A stretch of 64,000 bases of DNA, taken from Dermacentor variabilis (Eukaryota; Arthropoda; Arachnida; Ixodida; Ixodidae). Location of the stretch: assembly GCF_050947875.1 (NCBI RefSeq), contig NC_134568.1:257224615-257288614 (forward strand), given 5' to 3'. The position numbers and the translations under genes were made by a program. Below, in pieces: positions 11,101 to 21,500 of this stretch; position 1 is the first letter of the stretch; each line of letters opens with the position of its first letter. Under the pieces are notes generated by a model that worked only from the letters and a program-made list of their open reading frames with translations, did no database searches and was not told the DNA's origin.

Positions 11101-12663
11101 GTTGTTTGATAACATCGGCCCCGCAACTACCGCCTTTGCAGCGAGCTCCCGAACCTTCGATCTGGTTAAGGCCTGAACACTAGCTTCACCAAACAAAAGC
11201 CCCTTCTCGCGCAGGAGGTGATCGGACCTGTTTGAAAATAGGTACGGGTACTGAGGTGGCAGCATAGATGACACTGCGGCCTCCGTCTCAAGCGCTCCGA
11301 AAGGTCCTTCGATAAGCACCTTTGCTACCGGCAGACACACGCTATGAGCTTCCACGGCTTGCTTGATCCATGCGCACTCGCCCGTGAACATATGGGGTTC
11401 TACATAAGACGGGTGAACTACATCCATTGTAGCTGCGGAATCGCGAAGCACTTGGCACTCTTTCCCGTTCACGAGGAGGTCTCGCATGTAAGGCTCGAGA
11501 AGCTTCATGTTCTCGTCAGTGCTGCCTAATGAAAAAAACACAACTTTTGGTGTTGTTTCCGGACACTGCGCCGAAAAGTGACCCGGCTTCTGGCACGTAT
11601 AACACACGCGCGCTCGTCTCATCTCGAACCGCTTTCTGCGTTTGGCTGCCGCCGTCTCTTTACGTTTGGTCGGACTGCTTTCACTCGCATCCTCACTACG
11701 CGTGTCCCCCTTTAATCTCATGGGCGTGAACCTCGGCCTCTCAAACTTCGAGCCAAATTCACCCTTTTGACCGTCCTTAGCTCCGCGAGCCCGACGCGTC
11801 ACAAACTCCTCGCCTAGCTCAGCGGCTTTAGCCACCGTACAAACGTCTGGCCTATCCAAGACCCAGTATCGCTCGTTCTCCGGTAACCGACTATAAAACT
11901 GTTCTAGCCCGAAGCACTGCAGAACTTTATCGTGGTCACCAAACGCTTTCTCTTCTTTGAGCCACTCCTGCATGTTTGACATAAGCCTATACGCAAACTC
12001 TGTATATGACTCACTTTTGCCTTTCTCATTTTCCCGAAACTTCCGACGGAACGCCTCCGCAGACAGCCGGTACTTTTTTAGAAGACTCGATTTCACTGTG
12101 TCGAAATCCTCTGCCTCCTCTCTATCCAAGCGAGCGACTACGTCGGCCGCCTCGCCGGGTAACAAAGTGAGCAAGCGCTGTGGCCACGTTTCCCGAGAGA
12201 ACCCCTGCTTCTCGCACGTTCGCTCAAAGTTAACCAGGAACAAACCAATGTCCTCTCCAAGCTTAAACGGCCGCATCAGGTCAGTAATTTTGAACAATAC
12301 TCGTTCTCCTGCACCGTGTGCCTGACTTCCATTACGAGCGCGTTCCATCTCTATCTCGAGACGCTTCATTTCCAAAGCGTGTTGACGGTCACGCTCTTCT
12401 TTTTTCTCTTGTTGCTCTCGCTCTTTCTGTTCTTTACTTTCGCGCTCTTCTTTTTCTTTTTGCTCTTTAAGTTCGCGCTCCTGTCTTTTTGCAGTCTCCC
12501 TCTCTTCAATGGTCTCAAGGCATTCCGACAGCTCGTCATCCTCAGCTTCTAACTCAAGAATAGCCTTTAGCAGTTCAGGTTTTCTTAGTTTGTCTGAGAC
12601 ATCCAGACCCAACTCTCTTGCAAGCTCCAACAATTTCGGTTTGCGCAACGACTTCAAATCCAT
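8179..12663 (-). CDS. Gag-Pol polyprotein, integrase-before-RT order, intact (1494 aa)
   Basis: One uninterrupted frame encodes all parts of an LTR retrotransposon. Residues 1-35 form a SAP-like helix pair; 50-110 a Lys/Glu-rich coiled coil; 120-290 the Gag core; 354-367 a CCHC zinc knuckle. Protease active site is at 408-410 (DSA, a variant of DTG/DSG). The integrase zinc finger uses H653, H660, C690 and C693; its catalytic core D723, D782 and E817. A GPY/F-like module spans about 950-990. RT lies at about 1065-1260 with YLDD at 1227-1230, and RNase H at about 1365-1494 with D1378, E1418/E1420 and D1445. RT after integrase defines the Gmr1-type order. Gag and Pol share one frame, so no frameshift signal is needed. 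The ATG at 12663 is in a good context (GCC before ATGG). Confidence 0.97.
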   Translation of the reverse strand: MDLKSLRKPKLLELARELGLDVSDKLRKPELLKAILELEAEDDELSECLETIEERETAKRQERELKEQKEKEERESKEQKEREQQEKKEERDRQHALEMKRLEIEMERARNGSQAHGAGERVLFKITDLMRPFKLGEDIGLFLVNFERTCEKQGFSRETWPQRLLTLLPGEAADVVARLDREEAEDFDTVKSSLLKKYRLSAEAFRRKFRENEKGKSESYTEFAYRLMSNMQEWLKEEKAFGDHDKVLQCFGLEQFYSRLPENERYWVLDRPDVCTVAKAAELGEEFVTRRARGAKDGQKGEFGSKFERPRFTPMRLKGDTRSEDASESSPTKRKETAAAKRRKRFEMRRARVCYTCQKPGHFSAQCPETTPKVVFFSLGSTDENMKLLEPYMRDLLVNGKECQVLRDSAATMDVVHPSYVEPHMFTGECAWIKQAVEAHSVCLPVAKVLIEGPFGALETEAAVSSMLPPQYPYLFSNRSDHLLREKGLLFGEASVQALTRSKVRELAAKAVVAGPMLSNNEKGPEAQQADIQSTPEQNKIEPVALKAPDTGEEMPDKGKLEELSTDLLIAPTSDGLDRLLKVSRSALIAEQKKDGSLENVRCNVKEGIARKNARFVERGGVLYRKYLDRRGVEFDQLIVPQCYRQDLLRLSHGGSWSGHLGVKKTKDRLLQEYYWPGCFRDADHFVRSCDTCQRVGKPGDKSRAPLKLVPIITEPFRRLVIDTVGPLPVTATGYRHILTVICPATKFPEAVPLKELSSVEIVNALLSIFARVGFPAEIQSDQGTVFTSALTTTFLERCGVKLLHSSVYHPQSNSVEKLHSVMKRVLRALCFEHQTDWELCLPGVMFALRTAPHAATGFSPAELVYGRSLRSPLRMLRESWEGRGDDPVVVEYVLKLLERLRRAQELSGEAMTKAQQRAKVYYDRTARARRFEVGDEVMILRTSLNNRLDVQWEGPARIVQKLSDVNYVVSLPGKRKAQQVYHCNLLKPYRQREAVVCMMVNVPEELPVELPGLGSVTNREDTGQVISDLISKAPLSPEQKTELHQLLQEFQGLFSERPGRTSVLTHDIELTSPEPVRSKAYRVSPRQSDIMEAEVKKMLQLGVIEAGESDYTSPLILVEVPGKEPRPCVDYRRLNSITKDQIYPIPNIEERLEKVCSAQFISTLDLVRGYWQVPLTEEASRYAAFISPMGTFRPKVLSFGLKNAPYCFSSLMDKVLRGQQEFALPYLDDVAIFSASWSEHMAHLRAVLTRLREAGLTVKAPKCQLAQAEVVYLGHVIGQGRRRPSEIKVAAVRDFPQPRTKTDIRSFLGVAGYYQRYIPRYSDIAAPLTDALRKTEPQTVVWDETKERAFSALKSALTNQPVLRSPDYTKGFVVQCDASERGMGVVLCQRENGEVEHPVLYASRKLTSREQAYSATEKECACLVWAVQKLSCYLAGSRFIIETDHCPLQWLQTISPKNGRLLRWSLALQQYSFEVRYKKGSLNGNADGLSRSP

Positions 12664-13017
12664 GGCTGCTCTGAATGCTGCTTTCTCTACTGCCTAATAT
12701 TGTCTTGCCGCAACCTAACCCGGCAGCAACGACAACCACAATTACCAGCTCTGTTTCTGACACTAACAAAAGCCTGGCAAAGCTCAGAAGAAGAAAGTCC
12801 CGCACTCACCAAACCTCGCAGGCAGGAATTCAGCGCAGTCGTTCCGCTGCAGGCAACCAGTCATCACACAGGGCTCGTTGCACTGCTCCCGGATCGTCGT
12901 TGAGCTGCTCAGCATACAGTCAACTGCATATCTTCGCTGCTGGCCTCCGTTGTCGCGATCTCACCGCTGGCAGACAGTTATTTGAAGTCGGAGGCGATCT
13001 CACCGCTGCCAACCAGA
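12664..13017 (-). other. 5' leader of retrotransposon copy 1
   Basis: The 354 bases between the 5' LTR and the Gag start. The motif CGATCTCACCGCTG (plus strand) occurs twice, near 12958 and 12994; the second copy is the primer-binding region. No upstream frame of note. Confidence 0.7.
12997..13015 (-). other. Candidate tRNA-Leu-like primer-binding site (copy 1)
   Basis: Two bases inside the 5' LTR edge the minus strand reads TGGTTGGCAGCGGTGAG. Metazoan tRNA-Leu(AAG) 3' ends, from memory, would give TGGTGGCAGCGGTGGG, so this site matches apart from one extra T after TGG and one late mismatch. TGG complements the universal CCA end. Tentative; another tRNA could be the primer. Confidence 0.5.
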
Positions 13018-13746
13018 TGTTTGGATCCCACCGATGGCATCGGTTGTTGGGAACTCGGTGCTGACGCCCGTGGGTGTACCTGGGTCGCAAGCCCCAAGGG
13101 TAGCGTTGGCCTGGCGGCCTGGGGTACAACTGGAAGCATCCGAAGGTCCCGGCAAAGCATGAGTCGACTGGTAACAACAAAACAACTTGTTTATTTTAAC
13201 ATCGCAAAGAGTTGGCGGTCAGGTTGACCGAAGTAGAGAGACGGGAGAGCACTTTACTCAACAGAAGAAATCGGAGCCCTCCTTTTGGCGTCCGGGGGCA
13301 GCTGTTTTTATACTCTCGCAGTTGAGGGCAAGAAGGAACCCCTCAATAGACGAGCACGTGATTGTACAATGGGCTAATGGTGACGCACACTGTCGTAGCG
13401 CCGCCGGTCGGGCACAAAGACTGGGAGGAGAGGGTGACCCCTGCTGTCGCATCGCCTGGTTCGGGCACAATGACTGGAAGGAGAGGGTGACCCCTGCTGT
13501 CGCATCGCCTGGTTCGGGCACAATGACTGGAAGGAGAGGGTGACCCCTGCTGTCGCATCGCCTGGTTCGGGCACAATGGCACATACACTCACACACGCAC
13601 ATGAAGACACGTGGCATCGGAACATGCCTGGAAACGCCTGGAAACGCCTGGCGGGGAGCGTTGCGGCGACGCCGAACGGGCCAAAATGTCTGCCGCCCCG
13701 CCGCAGTCGCGCCGGCAAAACCGCGTGTCGCAGGCGAAACGCAACA
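13018..13746 (-). repeat. 5' LTR of retrotransposon copy 1
   Basis: 729 bp, the same length as its partner at 6965-7693 and almost identical. On the minus strand it drives the element: U3 53-bp repeats with unit starts at 13411, 13464, 13517 and 13570, TATAAAAA at 13312-13305, and AATAAA at 13195-13190. Confidence 0.95.
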
Positions 13747-13750
13747 GCCC
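13747..13750. repeat. Target-site duplication, right copy (GCCC)
   Basis: Identical to 6961-6964 and directly adjoining the LTR end at 13746. Confidence 0.85.
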
Positions 13751-16135
13751 GTAGGAAAGAAAAAATAAGAAGCGCTAAAGATGAAGCAGCAGTCTACCTG
13801 ATAAAATGTGGTAAAAAATATTGCACTCGAAAGGTTTGCGACCATTTATACGCAATTGCGCCTATGTCTTCAAATTCCCAAGTGACTTGGAAGAACGCCA
13901 ACATAATATTGATCCATAAGACATCACGCGTTAATGAAAATCAGTATTGTAGACCCACAAAACCTTGCTTTACTAAAATAGTGTTCTAATAAAAAATTTA
14001 CGAAGGTTATTTCCGATATAATCTGGTAAATGCTACTTCAGTAAGCCTGGATAACACTGACAGTAAACAGCGCGAAAAATTACGGGGTGAGAAAGCAACC
14101 AGACGGGACAAGCGATGACTTCCAAATGACGATATTTATTGACAGGAATGCGAATATTTCTCCATGCGCGTAAAGATGTACATGAAAATAATTCGAAACG
14201 AGAAAGAAGGAGAAAAAGTGCGAACAACAACCAAAAAGCGACGGAGTGAAATCTTAAGACAATCCCAGACGCACGCTGCACATGCTTCCACCTTCCAAGT
14301 ATCCGAGTTCTTTACTGGATAAGGCACCCGACGGCTTGCTCACGCAGACGCATGTTTATCTAGTCATCTGGGCGGCCTCACTGATTACACACACAAATCC
14401 CCACAATGCTAAAGTACCCCACACTTCCAGCGAACCGCAGTGTTTTGTGCATGTAATTAAGGATGAGCCAACGCGATTAGGTGGTGCGATGAGATTGGGC
14501 CATTTGCAGACGTAGGAAAGGAGGCGGCTTTTACGCAAGACAGAGGTAATTATAAATCCTTGGGAGATGTGCCTTCGTCCAGCAGTGGACGTAAAATTGC
14601 CTGATGACGATTAAGAAGCACTATGTTGAAGGCAGAATTAAATGTTGCAGGAAATGAAGAACGACAAAAAAGAAAACGAATGAGTGACCACAAGTATTTA
14701 AACGAAATAGGAAAAAAAAAGAACTTCTACAGGGTGATCAGTTGGAATCAATCGTATATCGTCGCAGTGCTGTTGTCGTCGTTGTCAGGCGAGCTACCGG
14801 CCTTTTTCTTTCTATTTTTCTTATCCCCCCCCCTTCCTTTTCTTGTGGCACATAGAACTTTCCTTGAAGTGGTCTTATGTATATTTTGTTTCCTTTTCCG
14901 GCGATCAGTGTTTTGCGGACGAGGTTCGCAGTCTAGTATCGATTCCATTTTTTTTTTTTAAAGCTGCAATCGACGCACCGTAATTACACCTGTCTGTAGA
15001 GGTTTCCCGCTTCTCCGAACGCTGCTCCGACGGGACGGCGATCCGTCTCGAGTGCGACCCTTTTCTGCACACAGCGTCCTTAAATTGTCTCTGTGAGACC
15101 GCGAGCTAGGTCTGACAGGGGGCTCAAACCCTCCTGGAAATTGGGTCTCGGAGTCCGCGACAGGAACCGCGCCCTCCCCGGTTGGGTCGCCGCCAGCGCA
15201 TCACATTTCTTGCGTTTTCTGCCGTCGGAGCGCGGAACACACTTGACTGGGGCGCGGGTAAAGCTCCTGGATCGACGAAGCCTTCCACCTGGTCGACGGG
15301 AAACGCTGTGGAGGGTCTTAGGGCGAGGGACAGCAAAGGGACGCGGCGCACACTCGCTCGAGATGGCCGTCACCGCGACGCCCGCTCTTTCTCGCCCGCC
15401 TGTCGTTTGCGCACCCTATATAGTTTGTGTGAGGTCACGCAGGGATAGCGCACATCGACGCGTCGGCGGGGCTGTCCGGTCTCGGCTGTTCGGGCCTGCA
15501 CTGACCTTTGGCACAGCGTACAGGCAGTGATAATGAAGGAGATGCGCTGCGAATCGGGCAACGAATAGAGAACGGAGTTCTTCGAAAAAGATAAGCAGGA
15601 GAGGCAATTCTTTCTTTAGGAAGCAAGGCATGGTCGACCCCCCCCCCCCCCTTATTATCTTTCTCTTTTTTAGCTTTGGGGGGGGGGGGGGGCTGAAAGG
15701 AAATACCACGCGCACAAATTCGCCCGGGCCTCTTCAGATGCTTACTTTATTATCACAGACCACAGTTACACTGAGAGGTTAGTTTGTGTTTGTTTTATTT
15801 TGGCAATTGTAATAAGCAGCTGACAAGACTAGCACTTCTGCGATTGTGTCACGCACGTTCAAAACAACACAGTGGAGGTATGCTCGAGTAACGAATACAG
15901 GAAAGAAAAAGCCGTTATCAACCAGTATTTGATGGTGCGCACTTATGAAGTCTCTCGATGTACTTTTGGCACAAAGTGGTGTTAATGTAGAGCGATCTGT
16001 ACCTTTCACTTCAGATTTTTCATAGGTAAATGAAGATTATCACCCACAGCGGTAGTTCAGCAGATTCAGCGTTTTCAATTGCTCAAGGTTTGGGGGCGCG
16101 TTCTGATGTGGTCAGAATAGTACCGGCGTACAGAT

Positions 16136-16136
<1 letters not shown>
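13751..16136. other. Non-coding sequence with a GC-rich island near 15000-15530
   Basis: No gene is recognised. From about 15000 to 15530 the sequence is CG-rich, gives overlapping open frames on both strands and contains a TATA-like CTATATAG at about 15417. It might be a promoter/CpG island or an old LTR; no splice or coding evidence was found. Facing C- and G-runs lie at about 15640-15690. Confidence 0.35.

Positions 16137-16217
<81 letters not shown>
16137..16217. repeat. (TCAA)n microsatellite
   Basis: About twenty uninterrupted copies of a four-base unit. Apparent open frames across it (repeated I-N-Q-S) are a by-product of the repeat. Confidence 0.95.
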
Positions 16218-19200
16218 GAAATCTACGTAATAGAAATTGCTACTTCGCGGGCGGAAATTCCTGTGTTTGCGATCATATCGGCTATTGAAAGAGTCAGTGA
16301 CTACCCAACGATGGCAAGATTGAACCAGTGCAGGTTCCAATAACATTAGTCTTCGATCATCATATCGCAATGCAGCAGTATCAGTGCTCTGCTTTCGTGC
16401 ATATCGTGTAGCAATGACACTGTCTTATCACTCATCACTGACTAACTATAGTCCTGATGCTGCAAATATTAGGGAGCCATTTACTTGGAAAGTTGCGTCA
16501 CGGCGTGTGCCGTGGAAATCATGCAGAACCTCATGCTTAGTGGGTGCTTCCGTATGGCGTTTCTTCAGAGTGGGCTCTCCTTTCTATTACACGTATTTTG
16601 TTTGTTTGTACAGGCACTGCGTGTGGACAGCACGCATGCGACACCGCACAAGGTGGCACCTATACTTGGCCTTAGGTCGTATACCCCGCGCGGTGGAGTC
16701 ACCGTCGCTCTGTCAAGATGGAAATGAATAGTGAAACCTTTGTCAAAACTCAAATAATAAAAAAAGAAAAACAAAAGCTCGAAATCAATTCAGGTGTTCG
16801 CCTTGAGTGTGAGACAGGTTGTGTTGATCCGCGGCTCCAGGGGTTTACAACCGCTTCTAGGAACAACTCCTCCCTCAATAACCCCATTCCTTCGCGGCCC
16901 TGAAAAACCCAACTAGCCGCCCTTCTTCGCTCACACGCATTCGTCGTGCTCTTTCACAGCTCCTTCCAAACTGCTGCCGTTTTTCCTCCTCTCCTATTCA
17001 ACGTACGAAAAAAAAGAAAGAAAGAAAGAGAGAAAGAAAAGAAAGGCTGACCGCTCAATGAAAAAAAAAAATGAAGTACGGCGAAGTTTCTCAATGATAG
17101 AAGACGCTTACTCTCTGATTAGGTGTCAGTCTTCAATGTTTTAACCCCCTATTGTGCGCCAAACTATCCCAAAACCTCGAGAGAGGTTGCTGTATGGCTG
17201 GTTGGTACTTCGCATTTAGCGCTGTGTTTTTCTCGCTTTCTTTAGCCGTTATAGCCGCGCTGTTTTCGTTTCAGATACCTCCAAACCCACAGCGAAAACA
17301 TTTCCAAAATCAACTTCTAAGTCTGTTTGTCGAAGAAGCTCATGCTTACGAAACAAGTTATCCGTCAGGGTTTCTTCACGCAATAGGTCAGTGTAAAGCC
17401 CCTTCGTACATACGGTTTACGGTTGCTGTTTTGTTTAGGATAATAGTTGTAAATGACACCATTGTAAATGTTGTTTGTTTCTGAGTGACCTGCGCAAACA
17501 GTTGATAGAATTGGCCGAATTTCTTCAGGATGGTTTTTGTGTTGGATTTAGTTTTTCATATTGGTGCATCGATCACCGGGTCAAGTTGTTGGTGCTGTCG
17601 TCGCTGTCGCAAGCTCAAAATACACCATCAAGTCCACGTTGCCCGAGGCAAGTGCTCGGCAGTATATAGTGCAGGTCGTCGGTGTTTCTAGAGGCACATT
17701 TGGTGGAAAAGGAAGCGCGACATTTCGGAAACTTTATATATCGTGTTTGTTCTTCTGAAGTCCGAACTTAGAAAAGACGTCGTCTCCGTACTACTCGAGA
17801 TTAATTTCGTTTTAGGCTGTTCTATGGACCAAAATTTATTCAGGAATGTTACTGCGGCTCGAGGTTTTACGTGGACGCTTTTTTTTTTACAATAAAATAA
17901 TCTGAGAGATTGTTTTCTTTTCGAAAAGAAACCTAGAAAGATGATTCCAGAGTTACATATTCGATCGCGAGGCATTTAGTCTAGGCTCTTCTGAAATTGG
18001 TATGAATATGTCCTTTACTTCCATTCAAATCTAGCCAGCGCTTCCGAATTTCATTTCCTTGCACAATAGTGCCTTATTGAGCAGGTCGCGCGACACGAGC
18101 TGATAGTTCACGCGGCCGGGCTTCCTGCCTTCAACGCTTACCGATTACTGTGCGCACGCGTCGTAAATCACGCGACGTGCATTGATTAAAGCGCGCGTGA
18201 GCACAGGGACCTTAAGAACGCACTGTAACTACGCGAAAGGCCTACACATGCGTAAAGGTATACGATTCTTACCTAATTCTCGTGCGGTATACAGAGGTTC
18301 TACGGCGCGTAGCGTTTTTCGACTGACCGCTCCCTCAACTTATAGCTGACCAAAGCGATGCATGTAAGGCTTCAGCAACGCTGTCACTGACGTCCACGAA
18401 GCGCCGAGTGCGTATTGGAGCCACACATTTCCGCAATACATGTATACACGTACGGCCGTACGCGCACAGCGCGAAGGTTTGTGAGTTTGTGAGACATTGG
18501 GGATGGAAGAGTGAGGATGGAACATTTATTTGTCGTTGCCACTGTCGTCGTTGTTGTTTACCGTCACCGCGCGACGAAAGTGTAGCTTGTAACTCTAATA
18601 CGAATAAGTCATTCATTGATAACACAGCATGCATATTTGCCGTGTTATCGTGTCTTTAAAGTGACATAAATATGCATCTCATGGAATGTCTAGTATCTTT
18701 TGTAGCATGCTTAGATTACTTAGCCGAGGATGTATTAAAATGCATTGCAGTCTTCTTTTTATTATTATTTGGTATTAGCCGTACCTCGTGTTCACGGCAG
18801 TTTATGTGAACGGGAGCGGAAATACGCAACCATATATTGTTTGACACTGCGAGTGCTCCTGCACACAGCCAAGCACGTTTTCGAAACAGAAGGCGTCGTA
18901 CTCTTTGCGCAGTGTCACAGACAAATCAAATACTCTCGAGTTAATTATCAGTCGCACTAGGTCTGCGCGTGCTCTGCAAGTTGACGCGCAGCCCGAGACG
19001 ATATCGACCTCGCTCGAAAAAAAAAAAAAAAAGAAAATGCACCTCCGTGGGGCCCGTTGCTGTCTCCTTTCGTTCGTCGCCCTCTGTTCGGTGCAGCCTC
19101 GACTTCTCAGAAGGAAGCCATTCTTGAAGCGCTGTGACGTTTCCTTGCCACTGTGGCCGCCCAGCGGAGGAGACGGTATAAACGGCGCGGCCATAAACAT

Positions 19201-20394
19201 CGCCAAGCGTTGGCGGGGCCGAACGTCCTGGTGTGTCTCGCCACTAAACCTACCAAACAGCTCGCAACGGCGCGCGAGCGTGTGCAGATGGCAGAGTATA
19301 CATAGTGAGGCACACGGAACAGCGTCTCGTGGTGGGGCTTGATCGCCGATACTCGTAGAATCCTGACCGAAGGGCACTGCTATGCGTCGCATACGGTTGT
19401 ATAAGCTATATAATATGTATTACGCGCGTACCTAAAAGGGACGACCTTTATTTTTTTTTCTGCGCCTGTGACGACAACCTCGCATGCTTCCGCAAGAACT
19501 CATTCCTACGTCTTGACAGTCTCTTGTCCCACAGCGCGCACCCAGTACAGCCTTTAAACTCGCCTCACTGCGAACTTATAAGTTGCAGAGAGTCTGGTAA
19601 AAAAGTTAGAGAGAGGCCTGGCAGCGCACTTTGAATGTTAGCGTATATTCCTTCGCGAAAGTGCCACCGTGGACTTCGCCGAGGGTTATTCCATGGCGAA
19701 GTTATCGGGTTCCAAATCTGATCGAGGAGCGCAACTTGAGAAGACATAACTCGAGATATGCAACCAAAGAGATACCAAAACACGACCGGAAGAAGTGGAA
19801 CGCATAAATGCAAGAAAGTAGCGAAAATTCGACACTGTATAGCACACACACACACAAATTCTAAGCCCCTGTAACGCCTATATGACGAATGCAGAAGACA
19901 TGGCAACACGTTGATCGTGTCAAGAGAGACAGATGTGGGCTACGTTTATGTAATATATGCATGCACCGTCATTAAGCAGGCTCCACGGTGAATTTGTTGC
20001 GAGAAAAGCCAACAGTCGACGACGTCAAAGAAATGAAATGCTTTCACATGAAGCGTTTACTATTAGTAAACACAAACATTTGGTATAAGAGAAGAAAAAA
20101 AAAGGAAAGAAAGTGGAATAGAAAACGAACGTGACTGACCGGCGGGATGCGCGCGCTACTCCGGCGTACTTAGCTTTTTTTCGCGCGCATCAGAGGGGCT
20201 CAAACATGGAGCCGAAAGTATTGTTAAGCTATGACGCTTAATTTCGTGCTTAGTTTCTATCTCGGAGAGGAAGATGGACCGGCCACTGCAAATCAGTCGA
20301 AAATATTAAGTAATGCCTATATAGTGCGCGCTTCCTTATTTCAAGTTCGAGCAATCGGCGCTGCAGTAGTATAGTAATGACAGGCACGTCGTAG
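16218..20394. other. Non-coding sequence, nothing recognised
   Basis: Over 4 kb with only short chance frames, A-runs and purine-rich stretches (for example 17008-17045). No conserved domain, tRNA or clear transposon terminus was identified. Confidence 0.4.
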
Positions 20395-20535
20395 CGGAGG
20401 GTTCCGGTTAATGTTGACTACCATGGGTTCTTTTAACGCGCACCCAAAGCGCAATACACGATAGTATTCTTTTTTTTTTTTACATTCCGCCCCATCGGAA
20501 TCGGGCCCCGCCGCGGCCGAGAACTGGGGCCCTAT
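20395..20535 (-). mobile_element. Diverged tRNA-derived SINE
   Basis: Minus strand: the CCGCGGCGGGGCCCG-type junction lies near 20510, followed by the body with GTGCGCGTTAAAAGAACCCATGG (reverse complement near 20430-20450). Same family as 4905-5155, partially deleted, with a T-run inserted at 20469-20480. Confidence 0.6.
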
Positions 20536-21500
20536 AACTATTCCAATATGTTTTTATTCCAATCTCCTGACGTCAAATGTCCGTAACCACCGAAACAAGC
20601 ATCGGGCGGTCACCCGCAGGGTTGTATGAACAGACCAATCAAACACTCTCTTCGTTCATAGGAGGTCACTTTTGTTTGCTTGAAAAACGAATAACATTAC
20701 CTACATGCACTGAGCGGCTTGTCTTTTCTAATTGGCCTAGAGGCGAGGAGCGCGCTCAAGTGGAGAGGGATTCGATGGGGCCGAGCCACTGCACTGAAAG
20801 TCGATAAGCGGATGAAGAAGGTGGTGCCGGCGCCTGCGATTGGTCCGCTTTCCCTTGCTTAGCTTGCGGTGGCTGGTCGAAAATCGCGGTGACATGCAAC
20901 GGAAGCTTAAGAATGACGCTAAAATGGATCCTCAGCAAAGAAAAGTTGGCAGAATGGGGGCGTAAACGTGCCGAAGTTGCTCGGAACGTTAAACGGCCAC
21001 GCAAGAAGTTTTATTATACGCAACTAAACCCATGCTATCCGGCAGGTTCGAGTACCCAGCGCCTGAGCAATCGGCGGCAGCCATCTTTTATTTCTTTCAG
21101 AACGGGGCAGCCTACGGGCTATTCAGAAGAAAATTCAGTTTTGTTCGGCATATTAACGCATCTTTAATGCGTACGCGTCACTTCGACGCGGTGAGTTCTT
21201 GCGGTTTTGTGACGTCGCGTGACAGGCAGGTGTAGTGGCTGCAGCCCGAAAACTTTTGACCAATAGCCCAGGGCTAATGGCGAAAAGGCGTGGAATAAAA
21301 AAAATAACAATTTTTCTTTTGTTTGGTCAAATCAAGCATAATCAGTGTGTACACGTCATATCAGATGGGGCGCTATCGCGGTTTTCGTGACGTCGCGTGA
21401 CAGACAGGTGAAGTAGGGGTGGTCTAAAAATGTTTTTCACCAATTGCGGAGGGTTGATTGCAGAATTGGAATAGAAAAGTTTGTAATAGTTTTACGGTAT
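20536..21500. repeat. Probable dispersed repeat with internal 177-bp duplication
   Basis: Two related blocks begin at 21201 and 21378, both with GCGGTTTT, GTGACGTCGCGTGACAG and CAGGTG followed by a diverging body that includes TTT-CACCAAT-type sequence. The upstream part to 20740 has similar composition. It has no coding capacity and looks like a non-autonomous repeat, but no termini were found. Confidence 0.4.

Larger units (their letters stand above)
6965..13746 (-). mobile_element. Full-length Gmr1-type Ty3/Gypsy LTR retrotransposon, copy 1
   Basis: A 6782-bp element on the minus strand with two 729-bp LTRs, a 4-bp target duplication and one intact Gag-Pol frame (12663-8179). By eye the two LTRs differ at only two positions (near 7012 versus 13065, and 7370 versus 13423), so the insertion is recent. 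The 5' leader is 354 bp and the 3' untranslated part before the 3' LTR about 485 bp. Structurally complete elements with an open frame may still be mobile. The pol order, integrase before RT, sets it apart from standard Gypsy elements. Confidence 0.95.

Noticed and set aside
9905..12697. Plus-strand frames opposite Gag-Pol, mirrored in copy 2
   Set aside because: Shadows of the real minus-strand frame; conserved only because the two elements are.
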